Source: Nocardia macrotermitis (lineage in GTDB: Bacteria > Actinomycetota > Actinomycetes > Mycobacteriales > Mycobacteriaceae). Taken from it: a stretch of DNA of 48,210 nucleotides. The notes under the pieces are model-generated. The model made no database searches, was not told where the DNA came from, and saw only the letters and a program-made list of their open reading frames with translations. Positions 16,584-25,009 of the stretch are shown here, piece by piece. The stretch spans positions 1-48,210 of the forward strand of contig NZ_WEGK01000029.1 of the NCBI RefSeq assembly GCF_009604405.1, in the 5' to 3' direction. Numbering within the stretch: the first letter of the stretch is position 1; each line of letters begins with the position of its first letter. The translations under genes and the position numbers were made by a program.

Positions 16584-17378
16584 ATGACGCTCGTCGATTC
16601 GTGTGACGCGCCGTCGGCGGTCGTCGGGAGCCATGCCCTGCCGCCGTCGATGGTGGAGCGGATGACCTTGATCCTGGACGTCATCGATGGGCCGGGCGCA
16701 CGGCTGACGCTCCAGGAGGTCGCGCGGCGCACCCGCCTGCCGCGCTCCACGGTGCATCGGATACTCGATCAACTGGTCCGGCTCGGTTGGGTCGAACATC
16801 TCGATCTCGGGTACTGCCTGGGCGGGCGGGCCCGACGGCTCGGCGGTAGCGACAACCGGCACGGCCTGATTCGCGCCGCGGCCGCCCCGCTGCTGCACGA
16901 ACTGCACATGCACACGGGATTGGTTGTGCACCTTGCGGTTCTGGAGCGCGGGGAAAGTCTGTATCTGGACAAGGTGGGCGGGCGCTTCGCCGCGACGTTG
17001 CCGTCACGGGTCGGTGGGCGAGTGCCCGCGCACACCACGGCGGGCGGTAAAGCGATGCTCGCGTGGCTCGATCCGGAGGAGGTGGATCGGCTGTGTGGCC
17101 GTTTCCCGACCCGCACCACCGATCGGACGATCACCGAACTGCCACTGCTGCACCAGGATCTGAATCGGATCAGGCAGCGGCACGGGATCGCGTACGAGCG
17201 CGGTGAGGCCGTGTCGGGGATCGGCTGCGTCGGGGTGGCGGTGCGCGGGCCCGATGGTCCGGTGGCCGCGGTGTCGCTGTGCGGGGAGGTGCGCAGCGTG
17301 CGGCTCGAACATGTTGCGCCGCTGGTGCTCACCGCGACCCGTGCGGTGAGTGATGCGCTGTATGCCGAATCTCGGTGA
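16584..17378 (+). CDS. IclR-family transcriptional regulator
   Basis: This 264-aa protein has an N-terminal winged helix (LTLQEVARRTRLPRSTVHRILDQLVRLGWVE, about residues 40-75) and a C-terminal IclR effector domain (VVHLAVLERGESLYLDKV, HTTAGGKAMLAWL, GIGCVGVAVRGPDG). ATG 16584 is preferred because GGAGGT lies 4 nt upstream. The TTG at 16572 overlaps the bases just before that site. It is likely to regulate an aromatic or acid catabolic gene. The neighbouring lipase gene, 83 nt downstream on the same strand, is a candidate. Confidence 0.9.
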   Translation: MTLVDSCDAPSAVVGSHALPPSMVERMTLILDVIDGPGARLTLQEVARRTRLPRSTVHRILDQLVRLGWVEHLDLGYCLGGRARRLGGSDNRHGLIRAAAAPLLHELHMHTGLVVHLAVLERGESLYLDKVGGRFAATLPSRVGGRVPAHTTAGGKAMLAWLDPEEVDRLCGRFPTRTTDRTITELPLLHQDLNRIRQRHGIAYERGEAVSGIGCVGVAVRGPDGPVAAVSLCGEVRSVRLEHVAPLVLTATRAVSDALYAESR

Positions 17379-17461
17379 GCGGGAACATCATGCCGAACCG
17401 TCCGGTGCGTGGTCACTCTGGTCAGCGCCAGGACGGAATCCGAACCGCGGGAGACTATTTC

Positions 17462-18610
17462 ATGAAATCAATCCACGCCGGAGTGTTGGCTCTCGCTGTC
17501 GTACTTGCGGTAACAGCCTGTAGCACAACGAAATCCGATGACAGCCGTGGACCGGCATCGCTGCGGCCCGGTGAGCTGTTGACCGCCCGGACCGTCGAGG
17601 GCAGTGTGGCGCTGCCGCACGCCGCGCGCACCGCGTTGATCACGTACGTCTCGCAGGACGCGACGGGCAAGCCGGTCGTGGTCTCGGGGACCGTGGCGAT
17701 TCCGCGGACGCCGCCGCCATCGGGTGGATATCCGGTGATCAGCTGGGCACACGGGACGACCGGCGTCGCCGACGCGTGCGCTCCCTCGGCGGACTTCCCC
17801 GGCGGTCCGACCCACGGCTACATCGCCGAGATGGACACCTCGCTGGACGAGTGGGTGGCCAAGGGGTATGTCGTGGCCGCCACCGATTACGAGGGGCTGG
17901 GCACGCCCGGGGTTCATCCGTACGTCAACGGCGTCACCGAGGTGAACGCGGTCACCGATATCGTTCGCGCCGCCCGGCAATCGGACTCCTCGGTCGGCTC
18001 GACCTGGTTCGCGATCGGCCACAGCCAGGGTGGGCAGGCCGCGCTGTTCACCGCGGCCCAGGGACCTGCGCGCGCACCGGAACTGCATCTCGGCGGTGCG
18101 GTGGCCATCGCGCCGGGCAGCGGATTCGACCAGGTTGTTCGGTATTTCGCTGCGGCGAACCCGGGAGCCGAGGTCGCCGAACCGTTCCTGCCCCTGATCC
18201 TGCTCGGTGCCCAGGCCGCCGATTCGTCCCTCGATCCCTCCCGCTGGACTACCCCCGACGCGCAGCCGCTGCTGTCCGCGGCGAAGGTGGACTGCATCGA
18301 TGCGCTGCGCAAGGTGACCCCGGTGCCCGCGAACCGGATATTCCGCGGCGATGCCGACCTATCCGCGCTCACCATGTATCTCGCGCAACAGGATCCGGGC
18401 AAATTGCACTTGAAGGTGCCCACGATGGTTGCGCAGAGTTCGGCCGATCAGGTGATCCCGAAGGCTTCGACCGATCTGATGGTGAAGACGTTGCGGGACA
18501 ACGCCAATACGCTCGACTACCGCGAATATCAGGGTGCCGATCATCGGGGCACGGTCGGGGTGTCACTGTCGGATGCGGAGGCTTTCGTCGCACGTAACCT
18601 CGGGCACTGA
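17462..18610 (+). CDS. Secreted lipase-family lipoprotein (LIP, alpha/beta hydrolase)
   Basis: This 382-aa protein has a lipoprotein signal peptide: positive MKSIH start, hydrophobic core, and lipobox AVTAC with C20 as the lipidated residue. The body is a secretory-lipase fold. The nucleophile is S188 in GHSQGG, the oxyanion region HGTTG is at 97-101, and the catalytic His is likely H361 in GADHRG. It probably hydrolyses esters at the cell envelope. ATG 17462 has GGGAGA 7 nt upstream. A longer frame from 17375 overlaps the IclR stop and would bury the signal peptide. Confidence 0.88.
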   Translation: MKSIHAGVLALAVVLAVTACSTTKSDDSRGPASLRPGELLTARTVEGSVALPHAARTALITYVSQDATGKPVVVSGTVAIPRTPPPSGGYPVISWAHGTTGVADACAPSADFPGGPTHGYIAEMDTSLDEWVAKGYVVAATDYEGLGTPGVHPYVNGVTEVNAVTDIVRAARQSDSSVGSTWFAIGHSQGGQAALFTAAQGPARAPELHLGGAVAIAPGSGFDQVVRYFAAANPGAEVAEPFLPLILLGAQAADSSLDPSRWTTPDAQPLLSAAKVDCIDALRKVTPVPANRIFRGDADLSALTMYLAQQDPGKLHLKVPTMVAQSSADQVIPKASTDLMVKTLRDNANTLDYREYQGADHRGTVGVSLSDAEAFVARNLGH

Positions 18611-18662
18611 GTCGGTCCGATCGAGATACGTCGGCTGCTCGGTCTGCTCGGTCGACCCCTCG

Positions 18663-18689
18663 CATTGCGAAATCTGCTGTATCGCAATG
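18663..18689. terminator. Hairpin after the lipase gene
   Basis: Perfect 8-bp arms CATTGCGA and TCGCAATG flank an 11-nt loop. The hairpin lies 52 nt past the lipase stop, in the 218-bp gap before the convergent aldo/keto reductase. I see no gene in the gap. Confidence 0.45.
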
Positions 18690-18828
18690 GAATTACGGTG
18701 TGACCTCCTGCGGCAGGTGCGGCGCGTGATGTCCGAGCTGCCCAGCGGATTTACGCCGCGAGAGTGTCATCTCTGCGCGACTGGACTCTCACTCGCCGAT
18801 AGTGTTGTGGCCTAACATGATACGAGCA

Positions 18829-19797
18829 TCAGTGCTGAGCCGCGGACAGCGTGTCCAGGCGGTCGAGTTCCGCGTCGGTCAGATGTAGGTTCATCGCCTC
18901 GCTGCTGGCTGTTGCCTGGGTGGGGCTGGATGCGCCCGGAATAGCGACCACGGTCTCGCTGTAGTGGGTGAGCAGCCAGGCGAGGGCGACCTGGGCGGGG
19001 ACCGCGCCGTATGCGTCGGCGATGGCGCGCAGTTCGTCGATGAGAGGGGCGGTTCGGGTCAGGGTGCGCGCGCTGAAGCCGCCGAGTGTGCGGCGGATGG
19101 GGCGGACCGTGCGCATGAGTTCCGGTGTGGCGTGGAACTTTCCGGTCAGCAGGCCCGAGCGCAGGGGGGAGAAGGCGATCAGCGTGACGCCGAGTCGGCG
19201 GGCGGTCTCCAGGACTCCGTTGTGTTCGATGGCGCGGTGCAGCAGGCTGATCTGCACCTGGTTGGATGCCAGGCGCAGGCCGTGTGCGCGCAGGATCTCG
19301 TCGGCGAGTTCCATCTGTCGTGCGGAGAAGTTGCTGACCCCGACGGCCGCGATCTTGCCCGCGGTGCGCAGCTCGGCCATGGCTCGTACCTGGCGGGTGA
19401 TCGAGGACAGTGATCCGTGCGGCTCGTGGATCTGGTACAGATCGATCGGAAAGCCTTGCAGCGCCGTGAGTCTGGCGTCGATGGTGCGGCCGATGTTGGC
19501 GGCGGTGCGGCCCAGCGGGGCCCATTTGGTGGAGACCCGCACCTGCCCGGGCGTGACGCCGATCGAGGTGAGCGCGCTGGTCAGGGCGCGTTCGGAGTGG
19601 CCGCGCCCGTACATCTCGGCGGTGTCGAACCAGTTGACGCCGCCCTGGTGGGCGGCCCGCACGATCGAGCCGATGGTGTCCTGGTCCAGCGGGCGATAGA
19701 ACTGCGTCACGATGCCCTGTCCGGCGAACTGCATGCAGCCCAACCCGATCGGCGTGATCTCCAGGTCGGTGGATCCGAGCCTGCGCATGGTGATCAT
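18829..19797 (-). CDS. Aldo/keto reductase
   Basis: This 322-aa protein has the aldo/keto reductase barrel and tetrad: Asp and Tyr in NWFDTAEMYGRGHSE, Lys in VSTKWAP, and His in IDLYQIHEP. GVSNFSARQ and the NADP-binding end VVAIPGASSPTQ complete the set. It would reduce an aldehyde or ketone with NADPH. AGGGG lies 7 nt before ATG 19797. It is divergent from a TetR gene across a 57-bp gap that holds a perfect palindrome, so that TetR very probably represses it. Confidence 0.92.
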   Translation of the reverse strand: MITMRRLGSTDLEITPIGLGCMQFAGQGIVTQFYRPLDQDTIGSIVRAAHQGGVNWFDTAEMYGRGHSERALTSALTSIGVTPGQVRVSTKWAPLGRTAANIGRTIDARLTALQGFPIDLYQIHEPHGSLSSITRQVRAMAELRTAGKIAAVGVSNFSARQMELADEILRAHGLRLASNQVQISLLHRAIEHNGVLETARRLGVTLIAFSPLRSGLLTGKFHATPELMRTVRPIRRTLGGFSARTLTRTAPLIDELRAIADAYGAVPAQVALAWLLTHYSETVVAIPGASSPTQATASSEAMNLHLTDAELDRLDTLSAAQH

Positions 19798-19810
19798 GAG
19801 TTTCCCCTAT

Positions 19811-19842
19811 CTCTATTTGAGACACTACTATCTCAAATAGAG
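19811..19842. promoter_or_regulatory. Perfect TetR-type operator, 12-bp arms
   Basis: CTCTATTTGAGA (19811-19822) and TCTCAAATAGAG (19831-19842) are perfect inverted repeats around an 8-bp spacer. They fill most of the gap between the aldo/keto reductase start and the TetR start. The A/T-rich arms stand out in this GC-rich DNA. Confidence 0.8.
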
Positions 19843-19854
19843 GCATGAGGGTCA

Positions 19855-20454
19855 ATGATCGGTACTGAAATGTATGCTCCGAACATGGTGAAACGCGCGG
19901 ATCACGTGGCGGCCGGGATCGTCGCGGCCGCGGCGAATGTGCTGGCCGAACAGGGACCCGCGGTGAGCATGGCCGAGATCGCGGAGGCCGCCGGGGTGGG
20001 TCGCGCGACGCTCTATCGCTATTTCCCGAGTCGCGATGCGCTGCTGGCGGGGTTGACCACCGCAGCTCTCGAGGATCTGCTCGGCAGGATCGCCGACGCC
20101 GATGTGGAGACCGCCTCCGTACCGACCGCGCTGGCCCGCCTGACGCGCGGATTCCTCACGGCTGGAAGTAAATACGCGGCGCTCCTGCAACCGGGCGTCG
20201 CACTGCCGGACAAGGACGAGCAGTTGCAGAACCGGCTCGCCCAGCCCGTGCTCGATCTGCTGAATCGCGGTGTGGCCGAGGGCATCCTGCGCGCGGACCC
20301 GCCGGTGGGCATGCTGTTCGAGATGTTCACCGGACTGCTGGAGAAGGCCCTGCACGTCGTGTTGCGAGGGGAGTCCGGGGTGGAGCAGGCCGCCGAGGCC
20401 GTGATCGCCGTATTCCTGGACGGGGCAAGGGTTTCCGGCTCGAACGGGCGTTGA
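19855..20454 (+). CDS. TetR-family regulator of the adjacent aldo/keto reductase
   Basis: This 199-aa protein has a TetR helix-turn-helix at about 20-60 (VSMAEIAEAAGVGRATLYRYFPSRDALLAGL) and a helical ligand domain with LPDKDEQLQNRLAQPVLDLLNRGVAEGILR. ATG 19855 has AGGG upstream. ATGs at 19870 and 19885 are alternatives. The perfect palindrome at 19811-19842 lies directly in front of it, as expected for self-repression and control of the divergent reductase gene. Confidence 0.9.
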   Translation: MIGTEMYAPNMVKRADHVAAGIVAAAANVLAEQGPAVSMAEIAEAAGVGRATLYRYFPSRDALLAGLTTAALEDLLGRIADADVETASVPTALARLTRGFLTAGSKYAALLQPGVALPDKDEQLQNRLAQPVLDLLNRGVAEGILRADPPVGMLFEMFTGLLEKALHVVLRGESGVEQAAEAVIAVFLDGARVSGSNGR

Positions 20455-20472
20455 CCTCGGCGGGACGACCGC

Positions 20473-21468
20473 TCAGTCGCGCGGGGTGGCGCGGATCTTG
20501 ATGACCTCCATCGTGGACCAGCACTGGACGGGCCGGGGTGCGCCCTCCTCCTGGACGTTGCCGTGCATCCAGGCGATCCCCATGGAGACCGCGGCCGCGG
20601 CGGCATTGTGCGTGGCCTCGAAGGAGAAGGTGTGTCCGCCGAATTCCAGTCTCGCGCGAACCGGCTGGCGGACATCGCCTTTCGATTCCCAGACGACCTT
20701 GGAGCCGACGTCGCGGTTGGTGGCGATGATCGGCGGCTCGCCCTGGCGGTGGAAGGTGGCGGTGGCGTAGTCGCCCGCGCCCAGCATGGCGTTGCCGGTC
20801 TCCCAGTGCCCGTCGTCGAACATCGCGCCCCAGACGAACCAATAGTGTTCCAGCTCGGCGATTTTGGAGACCTGCGCGCTCATGCCGGGTAGGCAGTACA
20901 TGCGGTCGAGTCCGCCGTAGCCGCCGATGATCGGTGAGCCCGCGATGCTGCCGGACACCGCGCAACCCGAGCTGGTGTAGCCGACGTCGTCGGGCGGGCC
21001 GGGGACGTAGATGGTGGTGACGTTCTGCGGCAGCGGTGTGAGCACGATGTCGACGCCGTCGCGATGTTCCTTCCAGGCATACTTGCTGGGGCCCAAGGAA
21101 ATTCGGATCGGGTGTTTGGCACGCATATCCATGTTCGCGGGGAAGAGGGTCTGCTCGCCTTCGCGTTCGATCCACAGGATCGGACCCCAGTAGAGGTCGT
21201 TCTCGCCCGGGAACCAGACGTTGCGCGGATCGGACCACAGGTCGGCCGAACACTCGTGCACGGTGAAATCGTATGTGGCGCTGGCGGATAGCGTGCGGAC
21301 CAGCTCGTAACGCTTCCCGTCGGCGGTATCGGCCATCGCCCACAGGAACAGCAGATCGTTGTGCAGTCCGGGGAACTGCTTGTCGAGCGTGGAATGGTCG
21401 TGCACCGAGGCGTCCGCCATCGAGACGTACGGGATCACGGTGACCTTGGACATGTCGATACTGGCCAT
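20473..21468 (-). CDS. Hypothetical protein, possible CrtC/AttH lipocalin-like fold
   Basis: This is a 331-aa protein I cannot assign firmly. It has no signal peptide and is rich in aromatic residues and predicted beta strands (DLYWGPILWIEREGE, YWFVWGAMFDDGHWETGN). SGSIAGSPIIGGYGGLDRMY recalls the VxGxIxVxGGxGYxDR turn of hydroxyneurosporene-synthase/AttH-type lipocalin-like proteins, which bind or modify hydrophobic molecules. The alternative is an unrelated beta-barrel family. It follows a 52-codon ORF by 27 nt on the same strand and lies downstream of the mce operon's TetR gene. Confidence 0.55.
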   Translation of the reverse strand: MASIDMSKVTVIPYVSMADASVHDHSTLDKQFPGLHNDLLFLWAMADTADGKRYELVRTLSASATYDFTVHECSADLWSDPRNVWFPGENDLYWGPILWIEREGEQTLFPANMDMRAKHPIRISLGPSKYAWKEHRDGVDIVLTPLPQNVTTIYVPGPPDDVGYTSSGCAVSGSIAGSPIIGGYGGLDRMYCLPGMSAQVSKIAELEHYWFVWGAMFDDGHWETGNAMLGAGDYATATFHRQGEPPIIATNRDVGSKVVWESKGDVRQPVRARLEFGGHTFSFEATHNAAAAAVSMGIAWMHGNVQEEGAPRPVQCWSTMEVIKIRATPRD

Positions 21469-21495
21469 GGTTCCTCTTCTCGAATGGTCGCGGAT

Positions 21496-21654
21496 TCAGC
21501 GGCGCAGGGAGGTGCGCACCGAGGACCACAACTGGGTCAGCGCGTAGCGGGCCATCGGTTTCAGGCCGCCGGATCTGATCACGGTGACCATCGCGCGCAG
21601 CTGCTGTGCGCGCGACATCGGCGGATTGTCGGCCGGGGTGTTCTCGGCGGTCAT
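21496..21654 (-). CDS. Small 52-aa protein of unknown function
   Basis: I do not recognise it. The product has a polar N-terminus and a basic, amphipathic second half (RAQQLRAMVTVIRSGG, ARYALTQLWSSVRTSLRR). The ATG at 21654 has GAGAGGA about 9 nt upstream, which favours a real start over the longer frame. It lies 27 nt before the lipocalin-like gene and downstream of a TACTGT/ACAGTA palindrome, so the two genes probably share a promoter. Confidence 0.5.
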   Translation of the reverse strand: MTAENTPADNPPMSRAQQLRAMVTVIRSGGLKPMARYALTQLWSSVRTSLRR

Positions 21655-21711
21655 CGGCGGCGGTCCTCTCGGCGTGGCTGTGGTCGCTCCCCGATATGTT
21701 ACCGCGAATAT

Positions 21712-21730
21712 TACTGTTAATGCGACAGTA
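21712..21730. promoter_or_regulatory. Palindrome upstream of the small ORF
   Basis: The sequence TACTGT-N7-ACAGTA (roughly 21712-21730) is an inverted repeat in an A/T-rich patch. It lies about 60 nt before the small ORF and about 50 nt after the TetR stop. It is a candidate operator for that TetR. Confidence 0.4.
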
Positions 21731-21778
21731 TGTTGTTCCGGATTAGAAATGATCTCGGCGGCTGGGTGTTCGGATGGA

Positions 21779-22423
21779 TCAGGTAGTCGGAGGAAGGTCG
21801 CCCGGGTGCGTCGCATGACGGACAGCCCGCGCGGCGAGGAAATCGTCCACGACGCGAGCGCAATCGGCGCGCGTGGTGCGACCCAGACTGGCCAGCCGCA
21901 GGAAGATCGCGGGCCCGATCAATTGCGCGACCGCCTGGTCGACCTCGCAGTCGCCGAGTATCGCGCGCGCCTCGGCCCCGGCGAACAACTCGTCGAACGG
22001 CCGCCGATAGTGCTCGACCAACCGCCGCCGCAACGCCGTCGCCTCCGTACCGCCCTCGGGCGCAGCGGGATTGGCGGTCGCCATCCAGGTCAGCGTCGCG
22101 ATGTGCAGCGGGGCGTCATCGATGAGCGTGGCCTGTCGGCTCACCAGTTCCACGAGCCGATCCCGCAGTGTGCCAACGGATTCGGGAATCTCCGCCTGCG
22201 GCACCAGGAATCGTTCCAGGGTCGCGGCGCGCAACTGCATGAGCCCGCCGAACTGGCGGTACAGGGTCGTGCGCGCGACCTTGGATGCGCGCGTCACCGC
22301 CTCGATCGTCACCGCGTCGATACCGCCCGAGGTGAGCAGCGCGGCGGCGGCGTCGAGCAGCCTGCCGCGCGACCGCAGGACCCGGGGATCCGGCTCGACG
22401 GGGGTGTCGGGAGTGGTCGTCAC
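21779..22423 (-). CDS. TetR-family regulator at the tail of the mce operon
   Basis: This 214-aa protein has a TetR helix-turn-helix at about 20-62 (VTIEAVTRASKVARTTLYRQFGGLMQLRAATLERFL) and a C-terminal domain with VDQAVAQLIGPAIFLRL. Its GTG start overlaps the stop of the preceding Mce-associated gene as GTGA (22420-22423), so it is translated with the operon. It is the natural candidate for the operon's own regulator. Candidate operators are the palindromes near 32194 and 21712. Confidence 0.88.
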   Translation of the reverse strand: MTTTPDTPVEPDPRVLRSRGRLLDAAAALLTSGGIDAVTIEAVTRASKVARTTLYRQFGGLMQLRAATLERFLVPQAEIPESVGTLRDRLVELVSRQATLIDDAPLHIATLTWMATANPAAPEGGTEATALRRRLVEHYRRPFDELFAGAEARAILGDCEVDQAVAQLIGPAIFLRLASLGRTTRADCARVVDDFLAARAVRHATHPGDLPPTT

Positions 22424-22908
22424 AGGGGCGTCATATCACCGATGAGCCAGTGGCCGTCGTGTTTTTCGGCGGTTACGCTCACCCGGCTCGAACTGGTCGT
22501 CGGCGCGGGCACGGCGGTGCTGACCGTCACCTGGTCGATGTACATCAGCAGGGTCACCCGGTCGGGCGCGGCGGTGAGTACGCCGGTGGACACCACGCGC
22601 GCCCGCGTGCTGACGCCCTTGTCCTTCGCCACCGGGATGATCGTGCGGGTCACCAGGTCGTGGTAGGCGCTCTGGAACGAGCCGGTGAGGCCGGGGACGT
22701 TCGCGAGATCCTTGTCGGCGGAGGTGGCGGTGTAGCTGAGCATCCGGGACACGGTGTCGCGGGCGGCGGCCGGGGCGTCGCGGCGCGCGGCGTCGGTGGC
22801 GGCCTCGCGCTGATTGGCGCGCACGAGCAGTACGGCGGTCACCGCCAGTGCCACGATCAGCGCGGAGATCAGGGGAATGAGGCGCAGGCGCAATACTTTT
22901 CGCGTCAC
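22420..22908 (-). CDS. Mce-associated membrane protein (second)
   Basis: This 162-aa protein has one N-terminal transmembrane segment (LIPLISALIVALAVTAVLLV) and an extracytoplasmic domain of the Mas type (DTVSRMLSYTATSADKDL, TGSFQSAYHDLV, VTLLMYIDQ, HDGHWLIGDMTPL). Such proteins stabilise or assist Mce transport complexes. The GTG start overlaps the previous stop (GTGA, 22905-22908), and the stop overlaps the TetR start in the same way. Confidence 0.85.
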   Translation of the reverse strand: MTRKVLRLRLIPLISALIVALAVTAVLLVRANQREAATDAARRDAPAAARDTVSRMLSYTATSADKDLANVPGLTGSFQSAYHDLVTRTIIPVAKDKGVSTRARVVSTGVLTAAPDRVTLLMYIDQVTVSTAVPAPTTSSSRVSVTAEKHDGHWLIGDMTPL

Positions 22909-23642
22909 GGTACGAACTCCACATCGGAAACCTTCAGGACGCCGCCGACCTGCTTGACGGTCACGGTGAACCGGTACGAGCGGCGTTCCTGCTGATGGGT
23001 CTGGGTATTGGTGACCTGCGCGTCGGCGGCGACGATGACCGTGTCGGGGCCGTCGGCGGGAACGTCGGCGTCCGGTGCGGCCGGACCCGCCGCGATGACC
23101 TGTCCGGTGGATTGCACCGCGGCGTCGCGGACGGCCTGCACGTAATTTGTTGACTGGCTGTGCAACTCGTTGGCGAAGGGGGCGGTGGTCAGGTCGCTCA
23201 GTCTGGCGAAATCGGCGTCGGCTCGGTTGCCGCTGATATTGATCAGTGCGGTGATGCCGCGTCGGGCGGTGTCCACGACCGCGGCGCGGTGGGCGTCGGC
23301 GGCGCGGGCACGCTGGTGATCACGCAATGCCAGTCCGGCGACGACGGCCGCGGCGGCCAACGCGAGAACGGCCAGGACTGCGATGGCGGCACGAAAAGCC
23401 CTGCGCCGCAATCCTTCCCGGCGAGAGAACCGGCGTGGCCGCGCGGTAGCGAGGTCCTCGGAATCCGTTGTGCCGGAATCCCCTTCGGCATCGGGTGGAT
23501 CCTCGGCGTCCGGCGGATCGGCCGCGCGGCTCGGCGGTCCGGTCGGCCGGGTCGCCTTGCGGCGGCGCGGTGGGGTCGCCAGGGCCGTGGTCGATGCCGC
23601 GGCGCGGGTCAGGGAATCGGGGCTGTCAACAGCTGTGTCCAT
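22905..23642 (-). CDS. Mce-associated membrane protein (first)
   Basis: This 245-aa protein has a long charged cytoplasmic N-terminus rich in Pro, Asp and Arg, a transmembrane helix (FRAAIAVLALAAAAVVAGLAL), and a Mas-type periplasmic domain (ARRGITALINISGNRADADFARL, DAQVTNTQTHQQERRSYRFTVTVKQV). ATG 23642 has AGGA upstream and gives a 34-nt overlap with mceF. Longer frames would run through mceF. It probably acts with the MceA-F assembly. Confidence 0.82.
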   Translation of the reverse strand: MDTAVDSPDSLTRAAASTTALATPPRRRKATRPTGPPSRAADPPDAEDPPDAEGDSGTTDSEDLATARPRRFSRREGLRRRAFRAAIAVLAVLALAAAAVVAGLALRDHQRARAADAHRAAVVDTARRGITALINISGNRADADFARLSDLTTAPFANELHSQSTNYVQAVRDAAVQSTGQVIAAGPAAPDADVPADGPDTVIVAADAQVTNTQTHQQERRSYRFTVTVKQVGGVLKVSDVEFVP

Positions 23643-25009
23643 GCCGGGTCCTGGTGGGCTGGTTGCGAATTCGGGGTTATCTCGATGTGCCGGTAGGCGG
23701 TGCCGTCCGGAGTGAGGTACATGGGTGTGCCGGGCAGCAAGCGGGCCGCGGCCGGTGCGGCGTTCGTGGACGGCGGATTCGGCGGTGCGGCAGCGGGTGT
23801 CGGTCCGGTTTCGTAGGGCCCGTTGTCGCCGCTGGGCGGCCGCGCGCCGTGCAGGCACTCCTGGGGACTGGCCGCGCGCGCCCCGGGATTGTTCAGGCAC
23901 GGCAGGTTACGCATACCGCGCACCGCGAACGGCGAGTTCTGCGGCACATTGCAGTACAGATTGCTGGGTGTGACGGGCGAGCTGTCATCGGTGGGCAGCC
24001 GCCACTGACTCGCGGGCAGGTAGCCGGTGGTGCACGCCGCCGGGTCCTGAACCTCCACCGAGAAGATGACATTCACACCACCGTCGGGAACTCCGCGTTT
24101 ACCGGCGGTGTTCTCCGCGGCGATCAACGGCGGCAACAGCACCAGGACCTGCTCGATCGCCGGGTTGTAGGTCAGCGCGACCTGTCCGGCCATGGTCAGA
24201 TTGGTCAGCAGCAGCGGCAGCGTGGGGGACAGCTGCTCGAACAGCTGGTCGGCCTGATCGGCGACCGCCGGACTCTGCTGGAGGATATCGCGCACGGCCG
24301 GATCGGCGGTCCGGAGTTGTTCGGTGATATTCGCTAGATCCATTGTCCAGGAACGAATTTCGGCACTGCTCACCAGCTGGGTATTCAGCAGCGGGGTGAG
24401 CTGTCGCACCAGGGCGATCAGGGCGTCGCCGTTCGCGGCGAGGGCGTTCACGAAATTCGTGGTGGAGTCCAGCATGTTCGCCAGATCCGTTCCCTCCCCA
24501 CCCATTCCGCGCGCGGCCTCGTCCAGGACCGAATGCAGGGTGTCCGGCGGGAGACTGGTCAGAATGGTGCGGGTGCGGTCCAGAATCGGCCCGATCTCGT
24601 CCGCGACCCGCACCCGATCGGCCCCGATGATCGATCCGTCGTGCAGATACGGGCCGTGATTCACCGCCGGTTGCAGATCGACGTACTGTTCACCGATCGC
24701 CGACATCGAGCGCACCCGGGCCACGAGATCGGTTGGCACTCTGGCGGAGTCGATGATCGACAACGTCGCGCTCACCCCGGACGGTCCCAGATCGACCGAG
24801 GCGACCCGGCCGATGGTGCGACCGTCGTAGGTGACATTGGCGTTGTGGTACAGCCCGCCCGCGCGCGGCAGATCGACGATCACCCGATACCGCCCGATGG
24901 ACAGCGCCGCCGGAATCCGCAGGTAGTAGATGCCGGTGAAGGCCGTGGACACGACCGCGACGAGAGCGAAGATGATCAGTTGCGCGCGAACGGCTTTGGA
25001 GATCTTCAT
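23609..25009 (-). CDS. mceF: Mce family protein, MceF subunit
   Basis: This is a 466-aa protein. MKISKAVRAQLIIFALVAVVS is the N-terminal anchor. The MCE domain spans about 40-120 (YRVIVDLPRAGGLYHNANVTYDGRTIGRVASVDL), followed by a long helical Cter_Mce region. The C-terminal tail is Pro/Ala-rich and reaches into a structured end (GTPMYLTPDGTAYRHIEI). Two cysteine pairs (CTTGYL, CNVPQ and CLNN, ECLHG) are typical of MceF-type tails. ATG 25009 overlaps the mceE stop as ATGA. Confidence 0.92.
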   Translation of the reverse strand: MKISKAVRAQLIIFALVAVVSTAFTGIYYLRIPAALSIGRYRVIVDLPRAGGLYHNANVTYDGRTIGRVASVDLGPSGVSATLSIIDSARVPTDLVARVRSMSAIGEQYVDLQPAVNHGPYLHDGSIIGADRVRVADEIGPILDRTRTILTSLPPDTLHSVLDEAARGMGGEGTDLANMLDSTTNFVNALAANGDALIALVRQLTPLLNTQLVSSAEIRSWTMDLANITEQLRTADPAVRDILQQSPAVADQADQLFEQLSPTLPLLLTNLTMAGQVALTYNPAIEQVLVLLPPLIAAENTAGKRGVPDGGVNVIFSVEVQDPAACTTGYLPASQWRLPTDDSSPVTPSNLYCNVPQNSPFAVRGMRNLPCLNNPGARAASPQECLHGARPPSGDNGPYETGPTPAAAPPNPPSTNAAPAAARLLPGTPMYLTPDGTAYRHIEITPNSQPAHQDPAWTQLLTAPIP

